Source of the DNA: Saprospiraceae bacterium
GTDB taxonomy: Bacteria > Bacteroidota > Bacteroidia > Chitinophagales > Saprospiraceae
Direction: 5' to 3'
NCBI GenBank assembly: GCA_020630495.1
Contig: JAHDBH010000010.1
Span: 1-32,869 of the forward strand
DNA length: 32,869 nt
Shown: one piece after another, positions 32,864 through 32,869 of the stretch
Layout of the letters: each line of letters opens with the position of its first letter
Numbering within the stretch: the first letter of the stretch is position 1
Notes under the pieces: generated by a model
The model's input: the letters and a program-made list of their open reading frames with translations, nothing else
The model's database searches: none
Told to the model about the DNA's origin: nothing
Program-made: the position numbers and the translations under genes

Positions 32864-32869
32864 CGGGCA

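Overview
The window is chromosomal DNA from a member of the Bacteroidota, most likely near Saprospiria. The support is a type IX secretion C-terminal sorting domain, the Bacteroidota -7 promoter box TAnnTTTG in front of many genes, no purine-rich ribosome binding sites, a Bacteroidota-type Mpl ligase, a single-domain MnmD, YfhO, LptE and SecG genes, and many lipoproteins with LSSC-like lipoboxes. The lineage below phylum is inference. There is no rRNA, tRNA, insertion sequence, integrase or CRISPR array.

Layout. 1-6.7 kb: surface polysaccharide genes (D-glucuronyl C5-epimerase-like protein, GT4 glycosyltransferase, WbpB/WlbA-type oxidase, YfhO membrane protein, WbpD/WlbB-type N-acetyltransferase). 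6.7-11.1 kb: a tight operon of miaB, a sigma-54 activator without receiver domain, lptE, an acidic protein and secG. 11.2-14.4 kb: a TerB-like gene, then purB and purM converging on overlapping stop codons. 14.4-14.8 kb: a gene-free stretch rich in inverted repeats, with a good terminator and a candidate small RNA. 14.8-18.4 kb: a large T9SS-secreted protein and a small exported DUF6794-like protein. 18.7-22.4 kb: a periplasmic thioredoxin, a rhodanese lipoprotein, and two overlapping genes for PLP enzymes of different folds, the least understood pair here. 22.4-25 kb: mpl, which appears to start at ATC, divergent from a 51-residue lipoprotein, a bacilliredoxin (YtxJ type) and mnmD. 25.2-29.2 kb: a dicarboxylate/amino-acid symporter, a strong hairpin, then an operon of an SH3-like protein, a TlpA-like lipoprotein and an SDR oxidoreductase. 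29.2-32.6 kb: a minus-strand run of FMN reductase, solute-binding lipoprotein, lipB and thioesterase. 32.73 kb to the end: a 19-bp tandem repeat.

How it works together. The left part serves synthesis of a polysaccharide containing uronic acid and diacetamido-uronate sugars. The miaB-secG operon joins tRNA modification to outer-membrane and secretion biogenesis. Several genes deal with thiol or sulfur chemistry (thioredoxin, rhodanese, bacilliredoxin, TlpA-like protein). The rest is housekeeping: purine synthesis, lipoylation, peptidoglycan recycling and tRNA modification.

The most notable sequence-level signal is that many genes carry a TAnnTTTG box ending only 4-8 bases before the start codon, which predicts leaderless or nearly leaderless mRNAs. 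This pattern also corrects several start sites, and those corrections are used below.
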